A stretch of DNA of 6,284 nt from Bacillota bacterium (GTDB lineage Bacteria; Bacillota; Clostridia; Christensenellales; Aristaeellaceae), in NCBI GenBank assembly GCA_023392395.1, contig JAEVZE010000333.1:1-6284 (forward strand), read 5' to 3'. Position numbers and translations under genes: made by a program. Under the pieces are notes generated by a model. It was not told the origin of the DNA. It saw only the letters and a program-made list of their open reading frames with translations, and did no database searches. This document shows, in pieces, positions 1 through 6,028 of this stretch. The first letter of the stretch is position 1; each line of letters starts with the position of its first letter.

Positions 1-647
1 GGGTTGGCGTTGCCGGCCGCCACCAGGGGGCCGCGCGTGCCGGAGTTGACCGTCTCAGTGAAATAGGAGGTACCCTGCTGCTGCAGGCCATTAGGGTTCG
101 GGAACACCGCGATGCCCAGCTGACCCAGCTGGTCGATGGCCCCGGTGACGGAGTTGGTGCCGCTGATCTTGCCGTCCGGCTGGATGGAGATGCTGGTGTA
201 GTTGGCGATGTTGGGGATGTTGATGGGAGCGCCCGCCAAGTTCAGAAGGCTGTTGCCACTGGCGTCCACAAGGTTTCCAAGCGAGTCGAACGAGAAAGCG
301 CCCAACCGGGTGTAGCTGGTGGTGGTGCCGGTTTGAACCGCGAAGTAGCCCTCGCCTGCGATGTACACGTCCAGCGACCGGGAGGTCTGCTGGAAGGAGG
401 AGCGGGAGTTGGCCACGTCGATGGAGCTTACCAGCGAGCCGTAGCCGATCTGAGTGGGGTTGCTGCCGCCCACGGTACCGCCGGGCGCGCTTGCGCCCGC
501 CAGCGTCTGGTAGTACAGGTCCGAGAAGATGACCCGGCTGGACTTAAAGCTGGCGGTATTGACGTTCGAGATGTTGTTGCCGATGACGTCCAACATGGTC
601 TGGTGCCCCTTGAGTCCCGAAACCGCCGAATACAAAGAACGAATCAT
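1..647 (-). CDS. flgE: FlgE, flagellar hook protein, N-terminal 215 residues (3' end outside window)
   Basis: FlgE builds the extracellular hook, the flexible joint between rod and filament. It is exported by the type III apparatus and has no Sec signal peptide. Translating from the ATG at 647 gives an unbroken frame to the window edge. It begins MIRSLYSAVSGLKGHQ and continues with the rod/hook N-terminal signature LDVIGNNISNVNTASFKSS (19-37; most relatives have Gly where this has Ser34). Then come QTLAGASAP (48-56), GGSNPTQIGYGSLVSSID (60-77), the domain-boundary block SLDVYIAGEGYFAV (91-104) and YTRLGAFSFDSLGNLV (112-127). Near the edge QLGIAVFPNPNGLQQQG (178-194) and YFTETVNSG (196-204) resemble the segment shortly before the C-terminal helix in FlgE/FlgG. 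The full protein is therefore probably only about 260 aa, like the Bacillus hook protein. FlgG is the main alternative, but position right after flgD and the ASAP/GGSNP block favour FlgE. Confidence 0.88.
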   Translation of the reverse strand, partial: MIRSLYSAVSGLKGHQTMLDVIGNNISNVNTASFKSSRVIFSDLYYQTLAGASAPGGTVGGSNPTQIGYGSLVSSIDVANSRSSFQQTSRSLDVYIAGEGYFAVQTGTTTSYTRLGAFSFDSLGNLVDASGNSLLNLAGAPINIPNIANYTSISIQPDGKISGTNSVTGAIDQLGQLGIAVFPNPNGLQQQGTSYFTETVNSGTRGPLVAAGNAN

Positions 648-653
648 GGTGTA

Positions 654-660
654 CTCCTCC
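654..660 (-). promoter_or_regulatory. Ribosome binding site of flgE
   Basis: GGAGGAG lies 6 nt before the ATG at 647, in the 16-bp gap after the flgD TGA stop. Confidence 0.75.
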
Positions 661-663
661 GTT

Positions 664-1092
664 TCACTGCGCCGCCACGGCGGTATTGCTTATCCCAACT
701 TCGGTCACGTCGGCCATCTTGTAGTACGTGCCGTTGACCAGCAGCTGGGGCTTTCCCTCGTTGTAACTTACCTGCGACACGACGCCCGTCGCGGTCTGTC
801 GGACGCCCTGGTCGTTTTCCGCCGTCACGTTGACGGTCTTGCCGATCATCGACACCGCCAGGTTGGTCTGGAACGCGCCCGAGAGTTCCTCCATCTGCGA
901 GAGCGTCGAAAACTGAACCATCTGCGACATGAATTCCGCGTTGTCCACCGTGTCGTACATGCTCTGATTTTGCAGCTGCGCCGCGATTAGCTGGAAAAAG
1001 TCGCTGATCGTCAGGTTGGAATTGCCGAAGCTGGCGGCTTGCGAGCCCGACGTCTGCGCGCTCAGGGCCGAACTGATACCCTCTACGCCCAA
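664..1092 (-). CDS. flgD: FlgD, flagellar hook cap / hook assembly scaffolding protein (short Bacillota type)
   Basis: FlgD is exported through the flagellar channel and caps the growing hook so that FlgE subunits polymerise beneath it; it is absent from the finished flagellum. The product is 142 aa, the short form seen in Bacillus-type operons, without the long C-terminal domains of the enterobacterial protein. It has a flexible Ser/Ala/Gly N-terminus (1-27), then the conserved helix DFFQLIAAQLQNQ (31-43) and NAEFMSQMVQFSTLSQM (51-67). A small beta-rich region (80-135) includes SMIGKTV, GVVSQV and PQLLVNGTYYKM. The usual DPLNP-like piece after QLQNQ is replaced by SMYDT (44-48). The start is TTG at 1092, set by GGGAGGAGGG; the upstream TTG at 1110 precedes that site. 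It lies 30 bp after fliK and 16 bp before flgE, the expected neighbours. The call is secure. Confidence 0.93.
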   Translation of the reverse strand: MGVEGISSALSAQTSGSQAASFGNSNLTISDFFQLIAAQLQNQSMYDTVDNAEFMSQMVQFSTLSQMEELSGAFQTNLAVSMIGKTVNVTAENDQGVRQTATGVVSQVSYNEGKPQLLVNGTYYKMADVTEVGISNTAVAAQ

Positions 1093-1098
1093 GGAAAT

Positions 1099-1108
1099 CC
1101 CTCCTCCC
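1099..1108 (-). promoter_or_regulatory. Ribosome binding site of flgD
   Basis: The transcript reads GGGAGGAGGG, 6 nt before the TTG at 1092. This strong site sets the flgD start at that TTG and rules out the upstream in-frame TTG at 1110, which lies before the site. Confidence 0.75.
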
Positions 1109-1122
1109 AATGGCTTGCGCCG

Positions 1123-3450
1123 CTAAATCCTGTAGTTGATCGCGCCAGCGCGGGCTTCCGGCGCCCCGGCGCGCGGCGCTTCCTTCGGAGGGGGCGCTCC
1201 GCCGGGCCGTGCCTCCGGGCGCGCTTCCGGCCGTTGCCCACTCTGTCGCCCCGGATCCTGCTGAAAGGTGAAAGTCTGGCCACCTTGGCCGCCGCCGCCC
1301 GACACATCCACGCTGAAGCCGTTCAGATGGTAGCCGCCGGCCGTCAGTTCCTCTCTTAACCCGCCGATCTGGTTCAGGATCAGGTCCCGGGTGGATTCTG
1401 AGGCGGCACGGATCGTCAGATGCAGGTCGCGATCGCGGGCGCTGATCGTGACCGCCACCTCGCCCATGCCTTCCGGGCGAAGCCTCAGGCGGAACTCCCT
1501 CTCGCCCCGGCTCAAAGCGCCTGCGGTCGCCCTGGCCAGCTGCATCGCCGCGTTCGGTTCGAAGGTGGAACGCGGAGCATCCGTGGGGGCTGCCGCGCCG
1601 GTCTGCTCCGTCCGCGGCGCACCCTGTCCCGCGTGGGCCGTCCAAACCGCCCCCGGCGCGCCCGCCGGATCGCCTTCCGGGCGCTTCACTCCCGCGGTCT
1701 GCGGCGTGCGCTCCCTTTCCGGCTCCGCCTCGAAGGGCTGCGGATTCACAGCCGTCTCCTGCCGCGCCACCGCCTGCACCCGGGCGTACTGTCCGGCGGT
1801 CTGGGCCGCTTCACCTTCTGCCTGCGCGCTTCCGGCCCGTGCCGCATCAGCTCCGGGGGACGCGGCCATCTCCCGGCCGGATGCCTTGGGTTCCGCGACG
1901 GACCCGCCCTCCGCGGCCGGTTCCGCCAGATCCGCCCCGACATCCTGAGCGACCTGAAGAGCGGAGGCGGCTGATGGCAGGGCTTCCGGCTTGGGCGCCG
2001 CCGCGCCCGCCGTCACCGCGGGCTGCTGCGCCGGGGCCGCATTGACCGCCGCGCCCGGCCTGGATTCTGAAAGCGCTTCCGGCAACGCCCGCATGGCGGG
2101 CTTTGCCGCCCTGAGCTCCGGGAGAACCTCCTGCTTCGTGGTCCCTGCGATTCCGGGCCTTGCGGCCTCCTCCGGCCTGTCGCCAGATTCGGACACCGTC
2201 GCATCCTTGAGTTCTGGAGTGGCCTTGAACTCCGCGACCGCTGTGGAGGTTGTGCCGTCTTCGGCCTGCCGCGCGACCACCTTATCCGTGAAGGCTGTCC
2301 GCCCCGCATGGGCTTGCTCCAGAGGGGCGGTCCGTTCACCGGTAGGGGACTGCTGCGATACGATCCTTGCATCCGCCAGACCCACTGAAGCGGCGCGCGC
2401 ATCGACTGAGAGAACCTTGTCCGTCGGGACGGACGGCGCATCCGCCGGGATTGCCATGCTTCCTTCCGCCGCCCTTGCCAGATTTGCCCTGTTCCCCTGA
2501 AGTCTTGTGTTTGCTGGGTTTGCCACGCCGCTGGGGGCCGCGGGATCGGGGAGGACCACTGAGTCCGAAAGGGCCGCCGTGTTCCCGAGATCTTTCACCA
2601 TGCGCTCCGGCCTTGCCATATCGGCGAAGTTTGCCGCGCCTTGAGGGACCGGCCTGCTTGTCGGATTCCCGGCCGCGCCCAACGGATTCACCACGTTTGC
2701 CATGCCGACGGTTGCGCTTGAGGAGATCATCGCGCCCGCCGGACTGGCCGCGCCCAGAGAACTCATCGCGCTCGCCGGGTATCCGGCTTCGCCAAACGGG
2801 ATGGCCGGGCTGATTGCCGCACTCAGAGAGGTCGTCCCGTCCGCGGGGTATCGGGCCGCGCCGAACGGGATTGACGGGTTGACGGTTGCGCTCGGTGTGG
2901 CCATCGCGCCTGCGAAGGTTCCAGCCGTACCGAACAGGGTGGCCGAGCTGACCGTCGAGTTTGAAGAGGCCATTGCGCCCGCCGGGTATCCAGTTGCGCC
3001 GAACGAGATTGCCGGGTTGATCGCCGAGCCAGGAGTGGCCATCGCGCCCGCAGGGTATCCGGTCGCGCCGAACTGGATGACCGGGCTGCTCGTTGCGTCC
3101 GGGATGTTCGTCGCGCCCGCCGGATTTGCCGCCGCGCTCAGAGAAAGCGCCGGGCTTGCCGCCTGCACGGTTTGTTCCTGCGCGAGGGGGGCAAGCCGCG
3201 TCGGCTGGAGGACCCATCCCGCCGCCCAAGCGCTGGCTGCCGGGTCCGTCCCGGCCTTGCGTCCTTCCGCTTCTTCTGGGGGCTGCGCCTTTGCACCCTG
3301 CCGGGCGTCCGGTCCGCCCTTGGCAAAGGCCCGCTCCACCGCCGTACCGAAGGCGTTCTCCGGGGACTTTGGAACCGCCGCCTCCGCCGCGCCCTCCGCC
3401 GGGAGCTGGACGGGCGAGACAACCGCTGCCGCTGTCAGGATGGGGATCAC
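1123..3450 (-). CDS. fliK: FliK, flagellar hook-length control protein, unusually long and repeat-containing
   Basis: FliK is a secreted ruler: it is exported during hook growth, and its C-terminal domain then contacts FlhB to switch export from hook to filament subunits. With the GTG at 3450 the product is 775 aa, much longer than many FliK proteins (Salmonella about 405 aa). Layout: a hydrophobic N-terminus (1-20); a 23-residue tandem repeat (about 104-254); a long disordered-looking Ala/Pro/Glu-rich region (255-630); the conserved Flg_hook domain (about 633-717) with LRLRPEGMGEVAV (655-667), DLHLTIRA (675-682), LREEL (698-702) and GFSVDVS (711-717); then a Gly/Gln/Pro-rich tail with PEAR repeats ending INYRI. 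The frame stays open upstream to 3747 inside fliJ, so the start is a choice; the CTG at 3438 is the alternative. Context (after fliJ, before flgD) fits. Family assignment is strong; the exact start is uncertain. Confidence 0.9.
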   Translation of the reverse strand: MIPILTAAAVVSPVQLPAEGAAEAAVPKSPENAFGTAVERAFAKGGPDARQGAKAQPPEEAEGRKAGTDPAASAWAAGWVLQPTRLAPLAQEQTVQAASPALSLSAAANPAGATNIPDATSSPVIQFGATGYPAGAMATPGSAINPAISFGATGYPAGAMASSNSTVSSATLFGTAGTFAGAMATPSATVNPSIPFGAARYPADGTTSLSAAISPAIPFGEAGYPASAMSSLGAASPAGAMISSSATVGMANVVNPLGAAGNPTSRPVPQGAANFADMARPERMVKDLGNTAALSDSVVLPDPAAPSGVANPANTRLQGNRANLARAAEGSMAIPADAPSVPTDKVLSVDARAASVGLADARIVSQQSPTGERTAPLEQAHAGRTAFTDKVVARQAEDGTTSTAVAEFKATPELKDATVSESGDRPEEAARPGIAGTTKQEVLPELRAAKPAMRALPEALSESRPGAAVNAAPAQQPAVTAGAAAPKPEALPSAASALQVAQDVGADLAEPAAEGGSVAEPKASGREMAASPGADAARAGSAQAEGEAAQTAGQYARVQAVARQETAVNPQPFEAEPERERTPQTAGVKRPEGDPAGAPGAVWTAHAGQGAPRTEQTGAAAPTDAPRSTFEPNAAMQLARATAGALSRGEREFRLRLRPEGMGEVAVTISARDRDLHLTIRAASESTRDLILNQIGGLREELTAGGYHLNGFSVDVSGGGGQGGQTFTFQQDPGRQSGQRPEARPEARPGGAPPPKEAPRAGAPEARAGAINYRI
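1126..1230 (-). repeat. Low-complexity Pro/Ala/Arg/Glu tail of FliK
   Basis: Residues 741-774 of FliK are a run built from PEAR, APPP and RAGAPEAR-like pieces, directly after the Gly-rich linker that follows the Flg_hook domain. PEAR occurs three times. It is probably a disordered C-terminal tail; FliK tails are known to be variable in length and sequence. Confidence 0.5.
2689..3141 (-). repeat. 69-bp in-frame tandem repeat in fliK (about 6-7 imperfect units of 23 residues)
   Basis: Five full units of exactly 69 bp: 3141-3073 (degenerate), 3072-3004, 3003-2935, 2934-2866 and 2865-2797. A shortened 36-bp unit follows (2796-2761, 12 residues), then a degenerate one (2760-2689). On the plus strand the marker gggtatc recurs at 3053, 2984, 2846 and 2777, spaced 69, 138 and 69. 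Each unit has a 12-residue half like FGATGYPAGAMA and an 11-residue variable half like TPGSAINPAIS. Units at 3072 and 3003 have identical 12-residue halves; the others differ at several positions. The reading frame is kept throughout, and the shortened unit has lost the 11-residue half exactly. Confidence 0.85.
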
Positions 3451-3459
3451 CTTCTTTCC
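3444..3459 (-). promoter_or_regulatory. Extended Shine-Dalgarno-like sequence spanning the presumed fliK start
   Basis: The transcript reads GGAAAGAAGGTGATCC here. The perfect complement of the Bacillota 16S rRNA 3' end is AGAAAGGAGGTGATCC, so 14 of 16 bases match. The presumed GTG start at 3450 lies inside this match, which is odd. If AGAAGG acts as the true site, the start could be the in-frame CTG at 3438, 11 nt downstream; if GGAAAG is used, GTG is only 3 nt away. Confidence 0.5.
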
Positions 3460-3470
3460 ACGCCTGGCCC

Positions 3471-3917
3471 TCAGGCGTTCGTATGGGCGGCCTTGTTGGA
3501 CAGGAAGTCCTCGATGAACAGTTCGTCGCTCTTGCGCTCGGCCGCCCGGTAGCTCTCCCAGGAGTGGGCGCGCAGTTTTTCGATCATCTCTTTGTCCTGC
3601 GTGACGGCCACCAGCTTTTCGCGCTGCACTTCGATGCGGTTCAGCTGCTCCTGCAGCTGGGCGCGGTTCTTGACGAGCCTTTGCGCCACCTCCATGATGT
3701 AGCGGCCGGTTGCGGCGGCCTTGCCCGCGTTCTGGCCTTGCTCGCAATCCTCCTGGTACTGCCGTTTGAGCTCCAGGTACTCGCCGGACAGCTGGTCGTG
3801 CTTTTCCTTCATTTCGAGATATTCCGCCTGCAGGAGATTCATGGTGTCGGCTTCGTTTTTCTGGAGGAATTTGTCGTAGTCGAGCACCTTTTGCAGTCCA
3901 AACTCGTAGCGCTTCAT
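3471..3917 (-). CDS. fliJ: FliJ, central stalk / chaperone-escort protein of the flagellar export ATPase
   Basis: FliJ is a small antiparallel coiled-coil protein that fits in the centre of the FliI hexamer, like the gamma subunit of F1, and links it to FlhA. The product is 148 aa, the usual size. It opens with the family pattern MKRYEFGLQKVLDYDKF (hydrophobic residues at Y/F, L, V, L), followed by near-continuous charged helix rich in Glu, Gln, Lys and Leu with heptad-like spacing (about 15-120). It ends with a second amphipathic segment, EKLRAHSWESYRAAERKSDE, which matches the usual FliJ end. There is no signal peptide or membrane segment. I chose the ATG at 3917 because it has GGAGGT just upstream and gives the conserved N-terminus. 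It is 15 bp after fliI and 20 bp before the likely fliK start. The call rests on position and N-terminal pattern, as coiled coils diverge fast. Confidence 0.92.
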   Translation of the reverse strand: MKRYEFGLQKVLDYDKFLQKNEADTMNLLQAEYLEMKEKHDQLSGEYLELKRQYQEDCEQGQNAGKAAATGRYIMEVAQRLVKNRAQLQEQLNRIEVQREKLVAVTQDKEMIEKLRAHSWESYRAAERKSDELFIEDFLSNKAAHTNA

Positions 3918-3921
3918 TCTG

Positions 3922-3927
3922 ACCTCC
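3922..3927 (-). promoter_or_regulatory. Ribosome binding site of fliJ
   Basis: GGAGGT (GGAGG ends 5 nt before the start) precedes the ATG at 3917. It decides the start: a GTG at 3929 in the same frame lies upstream of this site and would leave it without a function. Confidence 0.65.
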
Positions 3928-3932
3928 ACGGT

Positions 3933-5246
3933 CTATCGTCCCTGGGTGGCGATTTTCTGCATCTGCTGCAGGGTTTGTTCTAAGGTCAGTTTCTCGTTGA
4001 TGTCCTGCCGGAGGAAGGCGTTGATCCGTTCGATGTTGGCGATGGCGTGGTCAATCTTGGCGTTAGTTCCGTTTTTGTAGGCGCCGATGGAGATCAGGTC
4101 GATATTCTCATAGTAGGCTGACAGCACCGCGCGGATGGAGGAAGCCATTTGCAGGTGGTCCTGGGGCGCAATCTCGTTCATCAGGCGGCTGATGGAGGCC
4201 AGAATGTCGATGGCGGGGTACTGGTTGCGCATCGCCAGTTGACGGGACAGTACGATGTGGCCGTCCAGGATGCCGCGCACGGTGTCAGAGATCGGCTCGT
4301 TGACGTCGTCGCCCTCCACCAGCACCGTGTAGAAGCCGGTGATCGAGCCGCTGGCGAACTTGCCCGACCGCTCCAGAAGCTTTGGCAAAAGCGCGTACAG
4401 CGAAGGGGTGTAGCCTCTCGCCACCGGGGGTTCTCCGATGGCCAAGCCGATTTCGCGCTGGGCCATCGCGAAGCGGGTGAGCGAGTCCATCACGAGGAGC
4501 ACGTCCTTGCCCTGGTCCCGGAAGTACTCGGCGATGGTGGTGGCGGTCATCGCGCACTTGAGCCGCATCATGGCCGACTGATCGCTGGTGGCCACCACCA
4601 GCACCGATCGGCCCATGCCCTCTTTCTGCAGGTCCTTTTCGATGAAGTCCCGAACCTCGCGGCCTCGCTCGCCCACCAGCGCGACCACGTTGACATCGGC
4701 CGCGACGTTTCGAAGCATCATGCCAAGGAGCGTGCTCTTGCCCACGCCGCTGCCGGAGAAGATGCCCATGCGCTGTCCCTTGCCACAGGTCAGGAGCGAA
4801 TCGATGGCCCGAACGCCGATGGACAGTTTTTCGTCGATCCGGGGGCGGGAGAGCGGGTTTGAGGGAATGTTTTGCACCGCGTAGTGCCGGTCGCAGCGGA
4901 TGGGGCCCTGGTCGTCGATGGGGTTTCCGAAGCCGTCGATCACGCGGCCCACCAGCTCGTCACCCACCGGCACCCGGAGCACGTCGCCGGTGGATTCCAC
5001 CACGCTGCCCCGGACCACGCCGTTCAGGTCGCCAAAGGGCATCAGCAGTACGCGGTTGCCCTTGAAGCCGACGGCTTCTGCGTAGGTCCAGCTGGACTGC
5101 TTGGCGCCGTACACGCGGCAGATGGTGCCGATGTCTACCACCGGCCCGGTGCTTTCAATCACCATGCCGATGATTTTATCAATCTTGCCGTTGCGCTGAA
5201 TGGGGTCCAGCTTGCGCACGGCTTGGCGGCAGCGGTCAAGAACCAA
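3933..5246 (-). CDS. fliI: FliI, flagellum-specific type III export ATPase
   Basis: FliI is the hexameric cytoplasmic ATPase of the flagellar type III export apparatus, related to the F1-ATPase beta subunit; it helps unfold and deliver rod, hook and filament subunits. The product is 437 aa, the normal family length. Visible in order: an N-terminal FliH-binding region and beta-barrel (about 1-95), the family motif VGRVIDGFGNPID (99-111), Walker A GSGVGKST (165-172), GERGREV (192-198) with the likely catalytic Glu193, Walker B LLVMD (250-254, Asp254), GEPPVARGYTPS (271-282), and the ATPase alpha/beta signature PAIDILASIS (344-353). No key residue is missing. The start is TTG at 5246, supported by a perfect AAGGAGG; a later ATG at codon 28 would cut into the barrel. 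It sits between its partners FliH and FliJ, with gaps of 14 and 15 bp. Confidence 0.97.
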   Translation of the reverse strand: MVLDRCRQAVRKLDPIQRNGKIDKIIGMVIESTGPVVDIGTICRVYGAKQSSWTYAEAVGFKGNRVLLMPFGDLNGVVRGSVVESTGDVLRVPVGDELVGRVIDGFGNPIDDQGPIRCDRHYAVQNIPSNPLSRPRIDEKLSIGVRAIDSLLTCGKGQRMGIFSGSGVGKSTLLGMMLRNVAADVNVVALVGERGREVRDFIEKDLQKEGMGRSVLVVATSDQSAMMRLKCAMTATTIAEYFRDQGKDVLLVMDSLTRFAMAQREIGLAIGEPPVARGYTPSLYALLPKLLERSGKFASGSITGFYTVLVEGDDVNEPISDTVRGILDGHIVLSRQLAMRNQYPAIDILASISRLMNEIAPQDHLQMASSIRAVLSAYYENIDLISIGAYKNGTNAKIDHAIANIERINAFLRQDINEKLTLEQTLQQMQKIATQGR

Positions 5247-5255
5247 GCGTTTTGG

Positions 5256-5262
5256 CCTCCTT
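5256..5262 (-). promoter_or_regulatory. Ribosome binding site of fliI
   Basis: A perfect AAGGAGG lies 9 nt before the TTG at 5246 and shares two bases with the fliH TAA stop. It fixes the fliI start at TTG rather than the internal ATG at codon 28, and suggests fliH and fliI are translationally linked, as fits products that form a FliH2-FliI complex. Confidence 0.8.
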
Positions 5263-6028
5263 ATGCATTACGGCCATACCGGGCGTCCTCTACCGACTGC
5301 TCCAGCACCTCCAGCTGTTTATTCACGCTGGCATCGATGCTGACGTCCTCGGTGTCCACGATCAGGGTGCCGGGGGCGGCGCCCTCGATCACCAGCACTT
5401 CCAGCTTTTCGGCGTCCTGCACCATGGAGCGCAGGTAATCGGCGTGGGAAGTGGCGAATTCCAATTGATGTTCGGACACGCTCACCCGCACAAGTTTCTG
5501 CCCGCTCAAGCCCTCAATCGCCTTTTTGAAGATTCGGACGAAGGCCTCGTCGTCGTGTTCGATCCGGTCGGCGACCACCTTGCGGGCGATTTCCAGCGCC
5601 AGGTCGACCAGCTCTTGCTCATGCTGCTTGAAAAGAGCCGCCTTACCACGGTCCAGGTCCTCCATCAACTGCACCAGCTGGTCCAGCGTCTTCTCGTTTT
5701 CCGTCAGCGCCTGGAACTTGCCCTGCTCGTAGCCTTTTTGGTAACCCTCTCGGCGTGCCTGTTCCCGCATAAGCTCCGCCTGCTTCAGTGCCTGCGCGCG
5801 GGTGTCGTCGCTGAACCTTTCGGCGTCCTGCATGATCTCCCGGGCCTGCCTGCGCTGGGCTTCGATGGCGGCGGCCGCGTACCGCGCCCGCTCCTCGGCT
5901 TCCTCGTCCCGGGAGGGTCCCTCCGCGACCGCGTCGGCGTTGGCGTTTACGGGCGTGGGCGCGGGCACGTGGTAGACGAAGTACTCTTGGTCCAGATTGA
6001 CGCATCGCCTCTTGACAAGCCTAGTCAA
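5261..6028 (-). CDS. fliH: FliH, flagellar export ATPase regulator
   Basis: FliH is the cytoplasmic stator-like protein that binds FliI as a dimer, restrains its ATPase and docks it to the C-ring and export gate. The 255-residue product shows the family layout: a variable N-terminus (1-40), a charged Ala/Glu/Arg-rich helical stretch (about 41-92), then glycines every fourth residue (Gly95, Gly99, Gly103 in REGYQKGYEQG), the GxxxG pattern typical of FliH. A C-terminal domain resembling V-ATPase subunit E follows (about 110-250), ending with the familiar GTLIVDTEDVSIDASVNKQL block (220-239). The start is TTG at 6028, chosen because it has an AAAGGA site at good spacing and gives the usual short basic N-terminus (MTRLVKRR). 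The protein contains no tryptophan, so the N-terminal Trp residues that bind FlhA in Salmonella are absent. The TAA stop overlaps the fliI ribosome binding site. Confidence 0.93.
   Translation of the reverse strand: MTRLVKRRCVNLDQEYFVYHVPAPTPVNANADAVAEGPSRDEEAEERARYAAAAIEAQRRQAREIMQDAERFSDDTRAQALKQAELMREQARREGYQKGYEQGKFQALTENEKTLDQLVQLMEDLDRGKAALFKQHEQELVDLALEIARKVVADRIEHDDEAFVRIFKKAIEGLSGQKLVRVSVSEHQLEFATSHADYLRSMVQDAEKLEVLVIEGAAPGTLIVDTEDVSIDASVNKQLEVLEQSVEDARYGRNA

Noticed and set aside
1..647. Calling the last gene flgG (distal rod) instead of flgE
   Set aside because: FlgG and short FlgE are similar, but the place directly after flgD and the ASAP/GGSNP region fit the Bacillota hook protein better. 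The missing 3' end leaves some doubt.
1093..1110. Earlier TTG start for flgD at 1110
   Set aside because: It lies upstream of and within the GGGAGGAGGG site, which fits the TTG at 1092 with 6-nt spacing.
644..1645. 333-aa minus-strand open frame over flgD and the fliK end
   Set aside because: It is an off-frame shadow across two recognised genes with Arg/Gly-rich low-complexity sequence.
2689..3141. Possible CRISPR-like or intergenic repeat array because of regular 69-bp spacing
   Set aside because: The repeats are imperfect, have no unique spacers, and stay in the fliK reading frame.
2702..3517. 271-aa plus-strand open frame with repeating hydrophobic units opposite the fliK repeats
   Set aside because: Its repeats are the mirror of the 69-bp repeat in fliK; it has no convincing ribosome site or family resemblance and crosses the fliJ/fliK junction. 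The sense frame ends in a recognised Flg_hook domain.
3451..3747. Upstream extension of the fliK frame by 99 codons
   Set aside because: It would overlap most of the fliJ 3' half and encodes an Arg/Gly/Gln-rich sequence typical of a shadow frame; the end-to-start spacing of other genes argues for a start near 3450.
3918..3929. GTG start for fliJ at 3929
   Set aside because: The ribosome site GGAGGT follows it and serves the ATG at 3917, which gives the conserved FliJ N-terminus.
3093..3983. 296-aa plus-strand open frame
   Set aside because: It runs antisense across the ends of fliI, all of fliJ and the start of fliK. Composition is Pro/Arg-rich then Leu-rich as expected of reversed GC-rich coding DNA.
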